Counted from the first letter of the stretch, positions 42,527 to 52,678 are shown. The stretch is DNA of 64,000 bases from Flavilitoribacter nigricans DSM 23189 = NBRC 102662 (GCF_002646595.1 NZ_PDUD01000049.1:1-64000); one strand, 5' to 3'. Numbers and translations: made by a program. Notes: generated by a model from the letters alone, not told the origin.

Positions 42527-43015
42527 ATGAATGAAGGTATTTTGGATTTAAGCCCGAAGGACATTCCGGTGCGCAGACGGGACCTCTTACCGCTTTGGAT
42601 AAAGGTCTTCATCTGGATCTTTCTGATCTTTGGAGCTATGGTTCCCCTGGTGCTGGTACTGGCCTTATTTGGCATCCCCGTCAATTTATCCCTTTACGGC
42701 CTGGAAGTTGCCCGGCCCGCGTCCGCTCTCGGGCTTTTGATCATCCTCTTATTTATGCTGAAATCAGCCGTTTCCCTGGGCCTCTGGACGGAAAAGGAAT
42801 GGGCCGTTGATCTGGCCGTGATCGATGGGGTTATCGGTATCGTAGTGAATGTTGTGATCATGTTTATTCTACCGGTGCTCTACGATGGTTTCGGTACGAG
42901 TATTCGTCTGGAACTGCTGGTTCTGATCCCCTATGTGGTCAAAATGAGGCGGATCAAAGAAGCGTGGAAACAGTCCGCTCCGCTTGTGAGCAGTGGCGGC
43001 GTTGAAATACCGTAA
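42527..43015 (+). CDS. Hypothetical integral membrane protein
   Basis: 162 aa with about four predicted membrane helices between residues 22 and 140 and a soluble N terminus (MNEGILDLSPKDIPVRRRDLLP). No known family recognised. It stands alone between the RlaP-like gene and a convergent gene, with 15 bp to the latter's stop. Confidence 0.6.
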   Translation: MNEGILDLSPKDIPVRRRDLLPLWIKVFIWIFLIFGAMVPLVLVLALFGIPVNLSLYGLEVARPASALGLLIILLFMLKSAVSLGLWTEKEWAVDLAVIDGVIGIVVNVVIMFILPVLYDGFGTSIRLELLVLIPYVVKMRRIKEAWKQSAPLVSSGGVEIP

Positions 43016-43030
43016 ACGAGTCCGCATAGC

Positions 43031-44497
43031 CTACCGGATTATGGTAAATCGTTTGAGTTGCTGATGTTTTCCCGCTTTGATCTGCAGCAGATAGATACCC
43101 GATTCCAGTAGTAAGTTATCGGATAAGGTCCAGTGGAAGGCACCCGCCGGTAGCGGTCCCAGGTTGCGGCCGGAAATTTTTCGTCCTATGCGGTCGAACA
43201 GATACCATTCCACCGTTTGGCTTTTGGCCAGATTTCCGGATAAGTGAAGATTGCGCTGGGCCGGATTGGGGTAAAGCGTCCAGGTAGGCCCGGTTGCTTC
43301 CGGCGCTGCTGATACCGTCGTTAGCGGGGCAACGCAGGGGCTCGTCCCGATATCCGGATCACTCGCCGGAAAAAATCCCAGGTCCACGCCGGCGGCAATG
43401 GCCGGACTGGTCGCTGCCAGTCTGAAAAACAGATCACCGTCGCTCTCCAGTTGGGGATCAAGACTCCGGTTGCTCGGATGAGCGAAGAGTGCCTGTCTCG
43501 TCTCTTCCTCAATAAAATTGAGCAGGTTGTTCGTATTACTCACCTCCAGCGTCTGTTCCTCCAGCTCTCCGATCCGGAACTCCGTGTTGGCATTTTTCCA
43601 TAAAATGGAATTGGCTATCTGCAGGTAGAAGGTCGAGTCGGAATCCGGATAAACATCCAGTCCGTGGCCCGACGAATAGGGCGCTACGTCATTATCAGCG
43701 TATTCGTTGAAGGCTACCAGGCTATGGAGCAATTTCAGATTGGTACGAGTGGCGTGTTGCTCGGTGCGGACCGCCGTACCGCGATTTCCGGCTAACACCG
43801 TATTGACCAGGATCAGGTCCGAGATCAGGGTGGCATTTTCCCCGTCCCGAAAGTTCAGTATGGCTGAGGCACGATGGGCAGAATTGTTAATGATCCGGCA
43901 ATTGGCCAGCAGGAGCTGTACTTTGGAAAGGTAGGCGGTCAGTTGGATCGCTCCCGCACTGCCGTTCTGCAGCGTACACCCATCGATGAGCAGGGCCGTG
44001 GAATTGCCATTGGTGATCAGAAGATCGAACAGGGCCCCCTGTTCCTCCCCGCTGAGCACGGTAGGGTAGCGGCAGTGGTCCTGTTGGGTAAAATCGGTAT
44101 TCCAGCCGCCCTGCAGCAACAAACGGGGCGCTTCGGCCTGACTGTCGTGACGATAATTGAGTGGATAATAACCGGTTGGGATGCGGATCACGGTACCCCG
44201 TTCGGCGGTCCTGATCATGGCATTCAGATCTTCACCCGCTTCCAGGTGAACGATTCGCGGCTGGCTTTTGTCCTGCGGGTCCGTACCCAGATAATATTCG
44301 TAGATATTCAGGATGCCGTCTTCGTCCGGATCCTGCCAGGCATCCCGCGGATCGTCCACATTGAGTCCCCGGTAGAATTCATAGCCGTTGGGCATCGCGT
44401 CCTGATCGCTGTCCCAGTCCTCCAGTTGGGCCGGCAATAACGGTACGAAGGACAGGAAACAAAGGATCAGGAAATAGTTCTTCCGCTTGCTATGCAT
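43031..44497 (-). CDS. Secreted right-handed beta-helix-like protein with T9SS sorting domain
   Basis: 488 aa. Signal peptide 1-24 (ending LLPAQ), then an EF-hand/thrombospondin-type calcium block DSDQDAMPNG and DPDEDGILN (about 28-70). A parallel beta-helix region of repeated LL-x-N-x-x-I-type rungs follows (about 85-395). The last 75 residues (from WTLYPNPAQ) are a type A T9SS sorting domain ending KRFTIIR. It should cross the outer membrane via T9SS and be surface-attached; probably adhesive or polysaccharide-binding. It diverges from susC. Confidence 0.8.
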   Translation of the reverse strand: MHSKRKNYFLILCFLSFVPLLPAQLEDWDSDQDAMPNGYEFYRGLNVDDPRDAWQDPDEDGILNIYEYYLGTDPQDKSQPRIVHLEAGEDLNAMIRTAERGTVIRIPTGYYPLNYRHDSQAEAPRLLLQGGWNTDFTQQDHCRYPTVLSGEEQGALFDLLITNGNSTALLIDGCTLQNGSAGAIQLTAYLSKVQLLLANCRIINNSAHRASAILNFRDGENATLISDLILVNTVLAGNRGTAVRTEQHATRTNLKLLHSLVAFNEYADNDVAPYSSGHGLDVYPDSDSTFYLQIANSILWKNANTEFRIGELEEQTLEVSNTNNLLNFIEEETRQALFAHPSNRSLDPQLESDGDLFFRLAATSPAIAAGVDLGFFPASDPDIGTSPCVAPLTTVSAAPEATGPTWTLYPNPAQRNLHLSGNLAKSQTVEWYLFDRIGRKISGRNLGPLPAGAFHWTLSDNLLLESGIYLLQIKAGKHQQLKRFTIIR

Positions 44498-44573
44498 AGG
44501 CTAAGTGTAGGGGAATGGGCCGGAATGTAGGGAGAAATTTCCTGATTCTTTCCAGCCCTGCGATTTATTAATA

Positions 44574-44581
44574 CAAACTTA
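44574..44581 (-). promoter_or_regulatory. Consensus -7 element upstream of the beta-helix gene
   Basis: Minus-strand TAAGTTTG fits TAnnTTTG. The predicted leader to the ATG at 44497 is about 70 nt. No clear -33 element. Confidence 0.4.
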
Positions 44582-44686
44582 ATACAAAAGTCATAAGTGA
44601 TTAAAGACAAGAAGATTAAGAGTTCGCAATTTTTTCCTCACCTTTGTCCGACCAACGTTTTTCTATTCATGTAAAGCATCTAGTTT

Positions 44687-47600
44687 ATGAAAACTATCCT
44701 TACTTTCGGAAGGAAGTGGCTACTTACGTTAGTAGGTAGCATTTTACTGTTAAGCCTGTCTGCTCAAACCCTGCGGGTGAGCGGCATGGTGCAAGAAGAT
44801 GAAAGCGGATTGCCGCTCATTGGGGTATCCGTAACGGTGAAGGGAACGACTACCGGAACGGTCACCGACCTGGATGGCCGGTACGCACTGGAAGCCCCGG
44901 AAGACGGCACCCTGATCTTTTCTTATGTCGGTATGCAGGCCCAGGAAGTGCAGATCAACGGCCAGACGACCATCAACCTGAGTATGTCCGAGGATGCGGT
45001 TGGCTTATCCGAAGTAGTGGTGGTCGGTTACGGCGTGCAGAAAAAAGCAAACCTTTCGGGAGCGGTGGATCAGATCACTCCGGAACAGATACAAAGCCGA
45101 CCCATCAGTAACCTCGCCCAGGGATTGCAGGGCGTATCACCCAACCTGAACATCGATTTCAACAGCGGAGCTCCCGGGCAGGCCGCCAAGATCAATATCC
45201 GGGGACTGACCTCCATCAACGGCGGCGAACCGCTCATCCTGATCGACGGAGTGCCTTCGGATGCTATCGAATTGAACCGGCTGGCTCCGGAGGATGTAGA
45301 AAGCATTTCGGTGCTGAAGGATGCTTCCTCTGCGGCTATTTACGGGGCACGCGCCGCTTTCGGCGTGATCCTGATTACGACCAAAACCGGTCGGCAGGAT
45401 GGTGTCTTCGTAAGCTATAACTCCAACTTCTCCACCGGTACTTCTACCATTCTACCGGATAAGATCACCGATCCCTACATCTATTCCCGGATGCTGGAAA
45501 CGGCAACCGATAATACGCCCTGGGATTACGTCAATTACAGTGATGAAACCTACGCCTGGGCCAAGGAACGCTCCGAAAACCCAAATACGCCGGGTGTACG
45601 GATCAATCCCAACGACGCGACTTCCTGGCAATATATGGGCGGACGCGACTGGACCGATTATTTCATGACCAACTATACCAACGCGCAAAATCACCACCTC
45701 AGCATTAGTGGAAAATCCGACGTGACGAGCTACCTGCTGTCCGGATCTTTCAATCGGCAAAACGGTGTGCTGACCCTGGCCGACGATTACTTTGATCGCT
45801 ATTCGCTCCGGGGCAAGGTGAATTTCCGGGTGAACGACTGGATCTCCATCAGCAATAACACTTATCTCACGGGCACCCAGCGGGAAAATCCTTCCTACTT
45901 CAGTCTCTGGGATCTGTATAACTTTTTTCCGACGGACTGGGATAAGAACCCCGACGGGACCTGGGCCAATACGGCGGTAGGCCAAACGGCCGCAAAGCTA
46001 ACCGACGGCGGAAATTCAACCCGCGATTATAACAGTTTGCAGAACACGATCTCCGCCGAATTCAAACTGATCGGTGATCACCTGAAATTGAATGCGGATT
46101 ACACCATCCGTCAGGGCAACCTGGATGTGAATACTTACTGGACGAAGTATTCCGTCGGTTTCGGGCCGGACGATGTACGGGAGCAGGGCTCCAACGCCGC
46201 CCTGCGCCGTTCGATCAAGGATAACTACAATGTATTCAATGTCTATACCACCTTCAATACCAATTTCGGCCAGGATCACGCCTTGACCGTTATTGGAGGT
46301 TTCAACCAGGAGTACTACCGCACCGAACGCTTTGATGCCTACCGGGACGGTATCATCTCGGCCAGTTTGCCGACCATCGCGCTGGCCACCGGTACGGCGG
46401 AAGTGGACGAAGCGATCTCCGATTGGGCCGTTCGCGGGGTATTTTACCGCCTAAACTATATCTTTAAGGATCGCTATATCGTTGAATTCAACGGCCGTTA
46501 CGACGGTTCTTCCCGTTTCCCGCAGGACAAGCGTTTCGGTTTCTTCCCGTCGGCTTCGGCAGCCTGGAGAATTGATAAGGAAGGATTCATGCAGGATCAG
46601 GGGCTGATCAGCCTGCTCAAACTCCGTGCTTCCTACGGTAGCCTGGGTAACCAGTTCGTCAGCAACTACGGATATATTCCGACGATGAGCGCCACCGACG
46701 GTCTCTATATCTTCGGTGATCAATTACCGCAGCGGATCCAGCCGCCCGCCATCGTTTCTTCCAACTATACCTGGGAAGATGTGACTTCGCGCAACTTCGG
46801 TCTCGAAGTAGGGATCAAGGAAGACCGCCTGCTGGCTACTTTCGATTATTACGTGCGGGAAACCAAGGGAATGCTTACACTGGGCCGGGATCTTCCGGAT
46901 GTACTGGGTGCGAACGAGCCGCTGGAAAATGCCGCAGATCTGGAAACCAAAGGCTGGGAGCTGGGGCTCACTTACCGCAACTCATTCGATGTGGGACGCA
47001 AACCCCTCCGCTTCGACGCCAAATTCGTCCTGTCTGATAACCGTTCCTTTATTACCCGTTTTGACAATCCCAACCTGAACCTGACCCAATTTTACGTAGG
47101 CCAGGAGATCGGCGAGATCTGGGGACTGGAAAGCGACGGTCTTTTCCGCTCCCAGGACGAGATCGATCAGCTGGATCAGAGTAGCATCATTCCGTGGGGC
47201 GCACTGACGATCACGGAAGGCTGGCCGAAATACGTCGACCAGGACGGTAACGGCATTATTGAGAAAGGCAATACGGTAGATGACCCTAAAGACCTGAAAG
47301 TCATAGGGAATATGCTGCCTCGCTTCCGGTATGGCCTGAACCTCGGTTTTGAGTGGGGCGGACTGGATGTCAATGCTTTCTTCCAGGGCATCGGCAAACG
47401 GGATTACTACCCGCAGGATTACCTTTACTGGGGTTTTTACCAGCAACCCTACGCCGGAGGTTACGTGCACCTGATGGACTATTACCGCGCCGCGGACGAC
47501 AGTCCGACCGATATGGCAAAACACTCACAGGCCTATATCGATGCCGGTCTGGCGAGTGCCAATACCGACGCGCAGTACCCGCACCTGCAGGCCTGGCTCG

Positions 47601-47944
47601 CAGACCGGAACCTGGGCGAACGGATCGACCAGGCGCAGGGCCTGGCGATTCCCCAATCCGATTACCTCCTGAATGCCGCTTATCTGCGGTTTAAGAATCT
47701 GACGATCGGGTATACGCTGCCGAACAGTCTGACCAGCCGGATCAACATCTCCCGGATCCGGGTCTTCCTCAGTGGCGAGAACATCACGGAATGGTCCGGC
47801 GTGGCCGACTATTTCGATCCGGAAGCGATCAGCGACAGCGATATTCGCATCGATCCGAGTTTGTCCGTTGGGCGCCAGAACGGAAGCGGTTACCAGTATC
47901 CGTTCCAACGCCGGTATTCCGTGGGCATCAATGTTGATTTTTAA
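44687..47944 (+). CDS. SusC/RagA-family TonB-linked outer-membrane transporter
   Basis: 1085 aa. Signal peptide 1-26, carboxypeptidase-D regulatory-like domain (about 28-108), plug domain with SEVVVVGYGVQKKANLSGAVDQI (about 108-230), then a 22-strand barrel ending in VDF. SusC proteins import oligosaccharides or peptides with a SusD lid and TonB energy. The SusD-family gene begins 32 bp downstream. No glycoside hydrolase, peptidase or regulator lies next to the pair, so the substrate cannot be inferred from context. Confidence 0.93.
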   Translation: MKTILTFGRKWLLTLVGSILLLSLSAQTLRVSGMVQEDESGLPLIGVSVTVKGTTTGTVTDLDGRYALEAPEDGTLIFSYVGMQAQEVQINGQTTINLSMSEDAVGLSEVVVVGYGVQKKANLSGAVDQITPEQIQSRPISNLAQGLQGVSPNLNIDFNSGAPGQAAKINIRGLTSINGGEPLILIDGVPSDAIELNRLAPEDVESISVLKDASSAAIYGARAAFGVILITTKTGRQDGVFVSYNSNFSTGTSTILPDKITDPYIYSRMLETATDNTPWDYVNYSDETYAWAKERSENPNTPGVRINPNDATSWQYMGGRDWTDYFMTNYTNAQNHHLSISGKSDVTSYLLSGSFNRQNGVLTLADDYFDRYSLRGKVNFRVNDWISISNNTYLTGTQRENPSYFSLWDLYNFFPTDWDKNPDGTWANTAVGQTAAKLTDGGNSTRDYNSLQNTISAEFKLIGDHLKLNADYTIRQGNLDVNTYWTKYSVGFGPDDVREQGSNAALRRSIKDNYNVFNVYTTFNTNFGQDHALTVIGGFNQEYYRTERFDAYRDGIISASLPTIALATGTAEVDEAISDWAVRGVFYRLNYIFKDRYIVEFNGRYDGSSRFPQDKRFGFFPSASAAWRIDKEGFMQDQGLISLLKLRASYGSLGNQFVSNYGYIPTMSATDGLYIFGDQLPQRIQPPAIVSSNYTWEDVTSRNFGLEVGIKEDRLLATFDYYVRETKGMLTLGRDLPDVLGANEPLENAADLETKGWELGLTYRNSFDVGRKPLRFDAKFVLSDNRSFITRFDNPNLNLTQFYVGQEIGEIWGLESDGLFRSQDEIDQLDQSSIIPWGALTITEGWPKYVDQDGNGIIEKGNTVDDPKDLKVIGNMLPRFRYGLNLGFEWGGLDVNAFFQGIGKRDYYPQDYLYWGFYQQPYAGGYVHLMDYYRAADDSPTDMAKHSQAYIDAGLASANTDAQYPHLQAWLADRNLGERIDQAQGLAIPQSDYLLNAAYLRFKNLTIGYTLPNSLTSRINISRIRVFLSGENITEWSGVADYFDPEAISDSDIRIDPSLSVGRQNGSGYQYPFQRRYSVGINVDF

Positions 47945-47976
47945 TGAATTAATTGCGGTAAAAGAAACTAACAATC

Positions 47977-49779
47977 ATGAAAAATATATTATTTCCAATC
48001 ATCGGTGTCGCCATCCTGCTGGTGGGCACTTCCTGTAACGATGAGTTCCTGGATCGCTTCCCGGAGACCTCCATTGGAAAGGAGAATTTCTTCAATTCCG
48101 AAGAAGACCTCTCCATTTACATGAACAACCTGTACAATTTTCCCGGATGGGGCATCTACGTGGCCGATGGCTACGCCACCACCGATAATGCCTCCAATAC
48201 GGGTAACACGGAATTGAAAACGATGATGACGACCAATCCGAGTTCAGCAACTATTACCGGAGGCTGGAACTGGGGGCGGCTCCGTACCATCAATTTTTTC
48301 CTGGAGAACTTTGAAAAGGCGGATATTCCGCAGGAAGCACTGGATCACTTTGAAGGTTTGGCGCGCTTTTTCCGGGCCCTTTTTTACGTAGATAAAGTAC
48401 AACGCTACTCCGATGTGCCCTGGTACGACCAGGTTTTGGGCACCGATGACGAAGATAAGTTGTATAAGGGCCGCGACGACCGCGCCATGGTAGTAGACCA
48501 TATCTTTGAAGATTTTCAGTTTGCCGTGGACCACATCCGTACCGACCAGCCGGATGGAGCAGTGGACAAATGGGTAGCCATGACCTACATGGCGCGCTAT
48601 GCCCTCTACGAAGGAACTTACCGCAAGTATCATCCCGAACTGAATCTGCAGGGCACTGCCACCGCCTACATCGAACTGGCGCGGGATCTGGCCAAACAGA
48701 TCATGGATACCGGACGGTTCAGCATTTACAGCACCGGGAATCCGGATCAGGATTATTACAACTTGTTTGTCAATGCCAATCTCAACGGAAACCCCGAAGT
48801 CATTCTGAATAATATTGCCATTACCAACCTTAAGAATAGTGGAAACTCCGGTACCATTTTCGGTAACTACGAGACCAGTCCGAGCAAGGATCTCCTGCAG
48901 ACTTACCTGATGCTCGACGGTGCGTTTTATTCCGAGATGGAGGGTTACGACACCAAACTGTTCGTCGAAGAGTTTGAAAATCGCGATAAGCGACTGGCTC
49001 AGACCTACGCCTATCCGGGTTGGGAACTGATCAGAACGGGCACCTACGCTCAGGGCGGTGGGGTGTACGTGCAGCAGTTGTCCAAGAACTTCTCCGGTTA
49101 CCACCAGATCAAAGGATACGTGAACGACCGGGATGATGACGTCATCAACAATGTAGACGTGCCGGTACTGCGGTACGCAGAAGTGCTGTTGATCTTCGCC
49201 GAAGCGAACGCCGAACTGGGCGCTCTGGACCAAAGTGTCCTGGACGCTACGGTCAACGTATTGCGTGCCCGCGTAGGCACCCCGGCCATGACCATGGATG
49301 CTACCAGCGACCGGCTGCAGGAGGCCCGCTATCCGGGTATTTCCGACCCGTTGCTCCTGGAGATCCGCCGGGAGCGCCGGATCGAACTGGCAATGGAAGG
49401 CTATCGTTTTGATGACCTTATGCGTTGGGGTGCCGGCAAACTGGTGGAAAACGAACCGGAAGGACTGTACTTCCCCGGCCTGGGCAAATACGATCTGACC
49501 GGCGACGGAGTAGAAGACATCATTCTGATCGATCAGACGGAATCCGTTCCGACGGGTGATGATAAGGAGGTCAATTCCAATGGCGTAGCCCTTATTTACT
49601 ACCGCGCCGGCGAACAGGGTTCGGATGCCAACGTCTACCTGGCCAACGGCACCAGCGGAACGATACAGACCGTGCGGGAAAGAGGGACTTTCGAAGATCC
49701 GAAGTATTACTACCGCCCCATTCCCCAAACCCACGTAACGGTTAATCCCAATCTGACGCAGATCTTTGGCTGGGAATAA
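47977..49779 (+). CDS. SusD/RagB-family nutrient-binding lipoprotein
   Basis: 600 aa lipoprotein (LVGTSC, lipid-linked Cys20) forming the extracellular lid of the SusC transporter. The early LDRFPETSIGKENFF and the C-terminal RRERRIELAMEGYRFDDLMRWGAGK helix block are signatures. The four-TPR scaffold is expected between about 70 and 500. A strong bidirectional terminator follows the stop, so SusC/SusD form a two-gene unit. Confidence 0.93.
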   Translation: MKNILFPIIGVAILLVGTSCNDEFLDRFPETSIGKENFFNSEEDLSIYMNNLYNFPGWGIYVADGYATTDNASNTGNTELKTMMTTNPSSATITGGWNWGRLRTINFFLENFEKADIPQEALDHFEGLARFFRALFYVDKVQRYSDVPWYDQVLGTDDEDKLYKGRDDRAMVVDHIFEDFQFAVDHIRTDQPDGAVDKWVAMTYMARYALYEGTYRKYHPELNLQGTATAYIELARDLAKQIMDTGRFSIYSTGNPDQDYYNLFVNANLNGNPEVILNNIAITNLKNSGNSGTIFGNYETSPSKDLLQTYLMLDGAFYSEMEGYDTKLFVEEFENRDKRLAQTYAYPGWELIRTGTYAQGGGVYVQQLSKNFSGYHQIKGYVNDRDDDVINNVDVPVLRYAEVLLIFAEANAELGALDQSVLDATVNVLRARVGTPAMTMDATSDRLQEARYPGISDPLLLEIRRERRIELAMEGYRFDDLMRWGAGKLVENEPEGLYFPGLGKYDLTGDGVEDIILIDQTESVPTGDDKEVNSNGVALIYYRAGEQGSDANVYLANGTSGTIQTVRERGTFEDPKYYYRPIPQTHVTVNPNLTQIFGWE

Positions 49780-49821
49780 AATGGAAGAGTTACAGAATTA
49801 GATAAGAAAAAGCAATGATCG

Positions 49822-49859
49822 AACCGGGAAATAGTCTGATGGCTGTTTCCCGGTTTTTA
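49822..49859. terminator. Strong bidirectional terminator after susD
   Basis: AACCGGGAAA (49822-49831) pairs with TTTCCCGGTT (49846-49855), followed by a T-rich tail. It separates susD from the convergent EAD11 gene and touches that gene's stop codon. Confidence 0.9.
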
Positions 49860-50966
49860 TTTGGTACCCACTACCAGGTAGCGATGCTCCGTATAGCCCC
49901 CGTGGCAGAGTGCATCCGAATCGTAGCGGCCGCTTACCTTTTCCCACTGGCAGGTCGTCGGATTACAGGTGAATACGAGATCTGTCCACCAAACGCGATT
50001 GCACTTGGGGAATACGTATTTGTTGTAAACCCCTTCCGGGATCTTAATGGTGGAGCCTATTTTCAGGCGGGGCATACGGAATTCTACCCAGGTATGATCG
50101 CTAACCTGCTTGAAGGTCCGGGCCTTGCAGAAACATTCTTTTTCCGCCTCTAGGGCCCGGATATTGGCCCGGGCCAGTCCCACGAATTGTCCGTTCGGAT
50201 GTTGGTCCAGGTATTGTTGGAAGGCCGCGATCGTTTCCTGCCGGGCCGCCGCTTCGAAGTCCAGATTGTCCTGCCGGATCAGATCATCTTTGGCCTCGAT
50301 CACCCGGATGCTGTCTTCGGCATCGGCACGGAACCGGCCATCGGGAAATTCGGCCAGGTAATCTTTGTAGGCACCGAGGGCGCGCACTTCCAGTACCTGC
50401 TCCCAGTACGGCTGATCACCGAGCTGTTGGATCTTCTGGTGCGCTTCCGTTGCGTGTTTTCCGTTGGGATATACATCGAGGTAGGTATTGTAAGCTCGCA
50501 GATCGTTAACCGACAGCGTTCTTTGCCAAAGCTTATCGTCACCGGCCTCATCGGGGGCGGGGCCGATCTCGGTAAACTGCTGGCCCGGACTGGATGTGGC
50601 ACCCCGATCCTGCATGAAAAAGTAAATACCGCCCGCCAGCAGTAAAAGGACCACGGGTAGGAGGTAGAGCAACAGCTTATTGCTCCGGACACCAGTTTCG
50701 ACTCCGGTCCGCGCGGGTTGTTGGATACGAGAGGAAAGGTCTACCAGGGCTACGGTGATCCGGTTCATTTCCCGATTGGCTTCCTCTTTGGAAATGACAT
50801 CCATCCGCATTTCTTCCTTGAGCTTATTGTACCGGCTATTCAGCAGGATCAGCTCTTTATCCAAAGTGGAAAATTGCCGTTTGGCCAGTAATTCAAAAAC
50901 CTGGTCAATCTCGTTTTTGGCAACTAGCTGTAAGATCTGTTCCTTGAGGCTTTGGTCGATGTCCAT
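49857..50966 (-). CDS. EAD11-type effector-associated domain membrane protein
   Basis: 369 aa from the ATG at 50966; the frame extends to 51011 with a non-family N terminus. Residues about 1-85 match the effector-associated domain 11 pattern, including ILLNSRYNKLKEE and ISKEEANREMNRITVAL. EAD modules recruit effectors in bacterial conflict and counter-invader systems. Then a membrane helix (about 97-118) and three short repeats with Y..YL...P.G (about 150-265) resembling those of caspase-type or TPR-like partners. The C-terminal part (about 280-369) has several Cys and is unlike known domains. No obvious effector partner lies next to it. Confidence 0.75.
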   Translation of the reverse strand: MDIDQSLKEQILQLVAKNEIDQVFELLAKRQFSTLDKELILLNSRYNKLKEEMRMDVISKEEANREMNRITVALVDLSSRIQQPARTGVETGVRSNKLLLYLLPVVLLLLAGGIYFFMQDRGATSSPGQQFTEIGPAPDEAGDDKLWQRTLSVNDLRAYNTYLDVYPNGKHATEAHQKIQQLGDQPYWEQVLEVRALGAYKDYLAEFPDGRFRADAEDSIRVIEAKDDLIRQDNLDFEAAARQETIAAFQQYLDQHPNGQFVGLARANIRALEAEKECFCKARTFKQVSDHTWVEFRMPRLKIGSTIKIPEGVYNKYVFPKCNRVWWTDLVFTCNPTTCQWEKVSGRYDSDALCHGGYTEHRYLVVGTK

Positions 50967-51051
50967 TATCAGGTTGCTGGTTGTCTGTAAGATATGAATT
51001 CCCTTAGACATTTATACCCTGTACGTACTTTCAGGGGATTAGTTGCCAGGC

Positions 51052-52647
51052 TTAATCATTATCGGCTATTACCAGCGGTTTGGCCGGCCGGTATTGCTGG
51101 GTCAGCCGGGATACGACTACAATAGAGATCAAACCGGAAACCATCGCCAGGGTCCGGTAGGGAAACAGTACCACCCCATCTTCGACCATCGGGTAGGGGA
51201 GTATGATCGGTATCCCAAGGGTAGCGTCTCCACCGCCGAACCGCAGAACAAAAGCTACCAAAAATCCGGCCAGTACCCCCGGCGCATTTGCTTTCGGGTC
51301 GAACAGCGAGCAGACCAGCGCCGGGAACAACAGGCAATAGACAAAATCACTGCACAGGAACCACAACTCGTATACACTCTTCACCTGCAGGGCCAGCAAG
51401 AGGGCGGCAATACCGATGATCCAGATGGAGCGCTGGATGACTTTCTTCAACTGAAACTCGGAAAGGTTCGGCCGGATGAGCGGCCGGTAGACATTCCAGG
51501 AAAGCATCGAAGAGGCCGAAAGGATGGAAGAATCCACCGAAGACATCACCGCGGCGGCAATGGCTCCCAGGCCGATGGTAGCGATCCAGGGATTGGTCAG
51601 GTAGCGGATCACCCAGGGTAGGGTAGTGGCGGCATCAGGCGGCGGATTCAGTCCCATGGCCACCCAGTCTGCCTGTTGACCGATCACTCCGATCACGATG
51701 GGCGGAACGGCCGCCAGGAGGCAAACCAGGCCCGCCATGATCGACAGGCGTTGGGCGATGCGCTCGTCTTTGGAGGACAGTACCCGCTGGAAGTAAACCT
51801 GCCAGGGAATACCGCCAAACATGAGCAGCAGCGCAAAGTCCCACCAGTTCCAATAATAGGAGCCGAGGGCTTCCCGACTCGGAAGCAGACTGGCGGCCGC
51901 CCCGAAACTTTCCTGATAGTCGCCCCATATTTTGGACCAGCCACCGACCGTGTTCAACGCAAACGGCAGAACCAGGAACAAACCGCCGAAAAGGATGATC
52001 ATTTGCAACAGATCGGTAATAGCCACAGCCCACAGCCCGCCGAGTGCGGTATAGGCAATGGCGATGAGCGCGGAAAGGATGATGGACGTGGTCGTATCCA
52101 GTCCAAGCACGGTACCGAAAGTAGTACCCAGCGCGGTCAGGATGGCCGCCGTCCAAAATATCTCTCCGGAAAGAGCGGGCAGGAAAAGCAGTCCGGCAAT
52201 CCTTTTTCCGAATCGCTGTTCCAATGGATCGAGCATGGTGCGAAAGCGGTACCGGCGCATTTTGCGGGCAAAGAACAGGCCGCCGATGATCAGGCTCAGA
52301 GCGTAACCCCAGGGGGCCTGCACCCAGACGAGCCCGCTGGAGGCCGTATATTCCGCCGTACCGTTGATATAACCTCCACCTACCCAGGTAGCGCTCATGG
52401 TAAAGATGGCCAGCCAGAGCGGTACGGAGCGGTCGGCCAGCATCATGCCGTTGATCCCTTCGTCTTTACGCAAACTGGCCGCGTAGGCACCCAGCAGGAA
52501 GACCAGGGCGTAAAAGAACGCCATGGCCAGGAAACCGGGCCAGAAAATATCCTGCGTGTCGCTGAGGACGAGGTAGAGCGCGATGAGTATAAAGAGACCA
52601 AACAGCCCGAGCATCGGGCGCCAGATAGATGGATTTTTCAAATTCAT
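51052..52647 (-). CDS. Sodium:solute symporter resembling choline transporters (SLC5A7/CHT-like)
   Basis: 531 aa, about 13 membrane helices, SSS family. Typical SSF segments are AAAVMSSVDSSILSASSM (about 366-383) and GGIPWQVYFQRVLS (about 277-290). The latter, and long surrounding stretches such as GYALSLIIGGLFFARKM and TMLDPLEQRFGKR, closely recall the eukaryotic high-affinity choline transporter CHT1, as remembered without search. Its start is 51 bp from that of phosphatidylcholine synthase, transcribed the other way. The combination points to Na+-driven choline uptake feeding PC synthesis; substrate not proven. Confidence 0.75.
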   Translation of the reverse strand: MNLKNPSIWRPMLGLFGLFILIALYLVLSDTQDIFWPGFLAMAFFYALVFLLGAYAASLRKDEGINGMMLADRSVPLWLAIFTMSATWVGGGYINGTAEYTASSGLVWVQAPWGYALSLIIGGLFFARKMRRYRFRTMLDPLEQRFGKRIAGLLFLPALSGEIFWTAAILTALGTTFGTVLGLDTTTSIILSALIAIAYTALGGLWAVAITDLLQMIILFGGLFLVLPFALNTVGGWSKIWGDYQESFGAAASLLPSREALGSYYWNWWDFALLLMFGGIPWQVYFQRVLSSKDERIAQRLSIMAGLVCLLAAVPPIVIGVIGQQADWVAMGLNPPPDAATTLPWVIRYLTNPWIATIGLGAIAAAVMSSVDSSILSASSMLSWNVYRPLIRPNLSEFQLKKVIQRSIWIIGIAALLLALQVKSVYELWFLCSDFVYCLLFPALVCSLFDPKANAPGVLAGFLVAFVLRFGGGDATLGIPIILPYPMVEDGVVLFPYRTLAMVSGLISIVVVSRLTQQYRPAKPLVIADND

Positions 52648-52670
52648 AGCGTGAAGTTACAAGCTTTCCT

Positions 52671-52678
52671 TAAATTCG
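52671..52678 (+). promoter_or_regulatory. Near-consensus -7 element in the symporter/pcs divergent gap
   Basis: TAAATTCG has one mismatch to TAnnTTTG. It could drive pcs from about 52685, only 14-17 nt before the start codon. Alternatively the real promoter lies within the symporter gene. Confidence 0.3.

Noticed and set aside
48244-49734. 496-codon minus-strand open frame
   Set aside because: Antisense shadow of the SusD gene.
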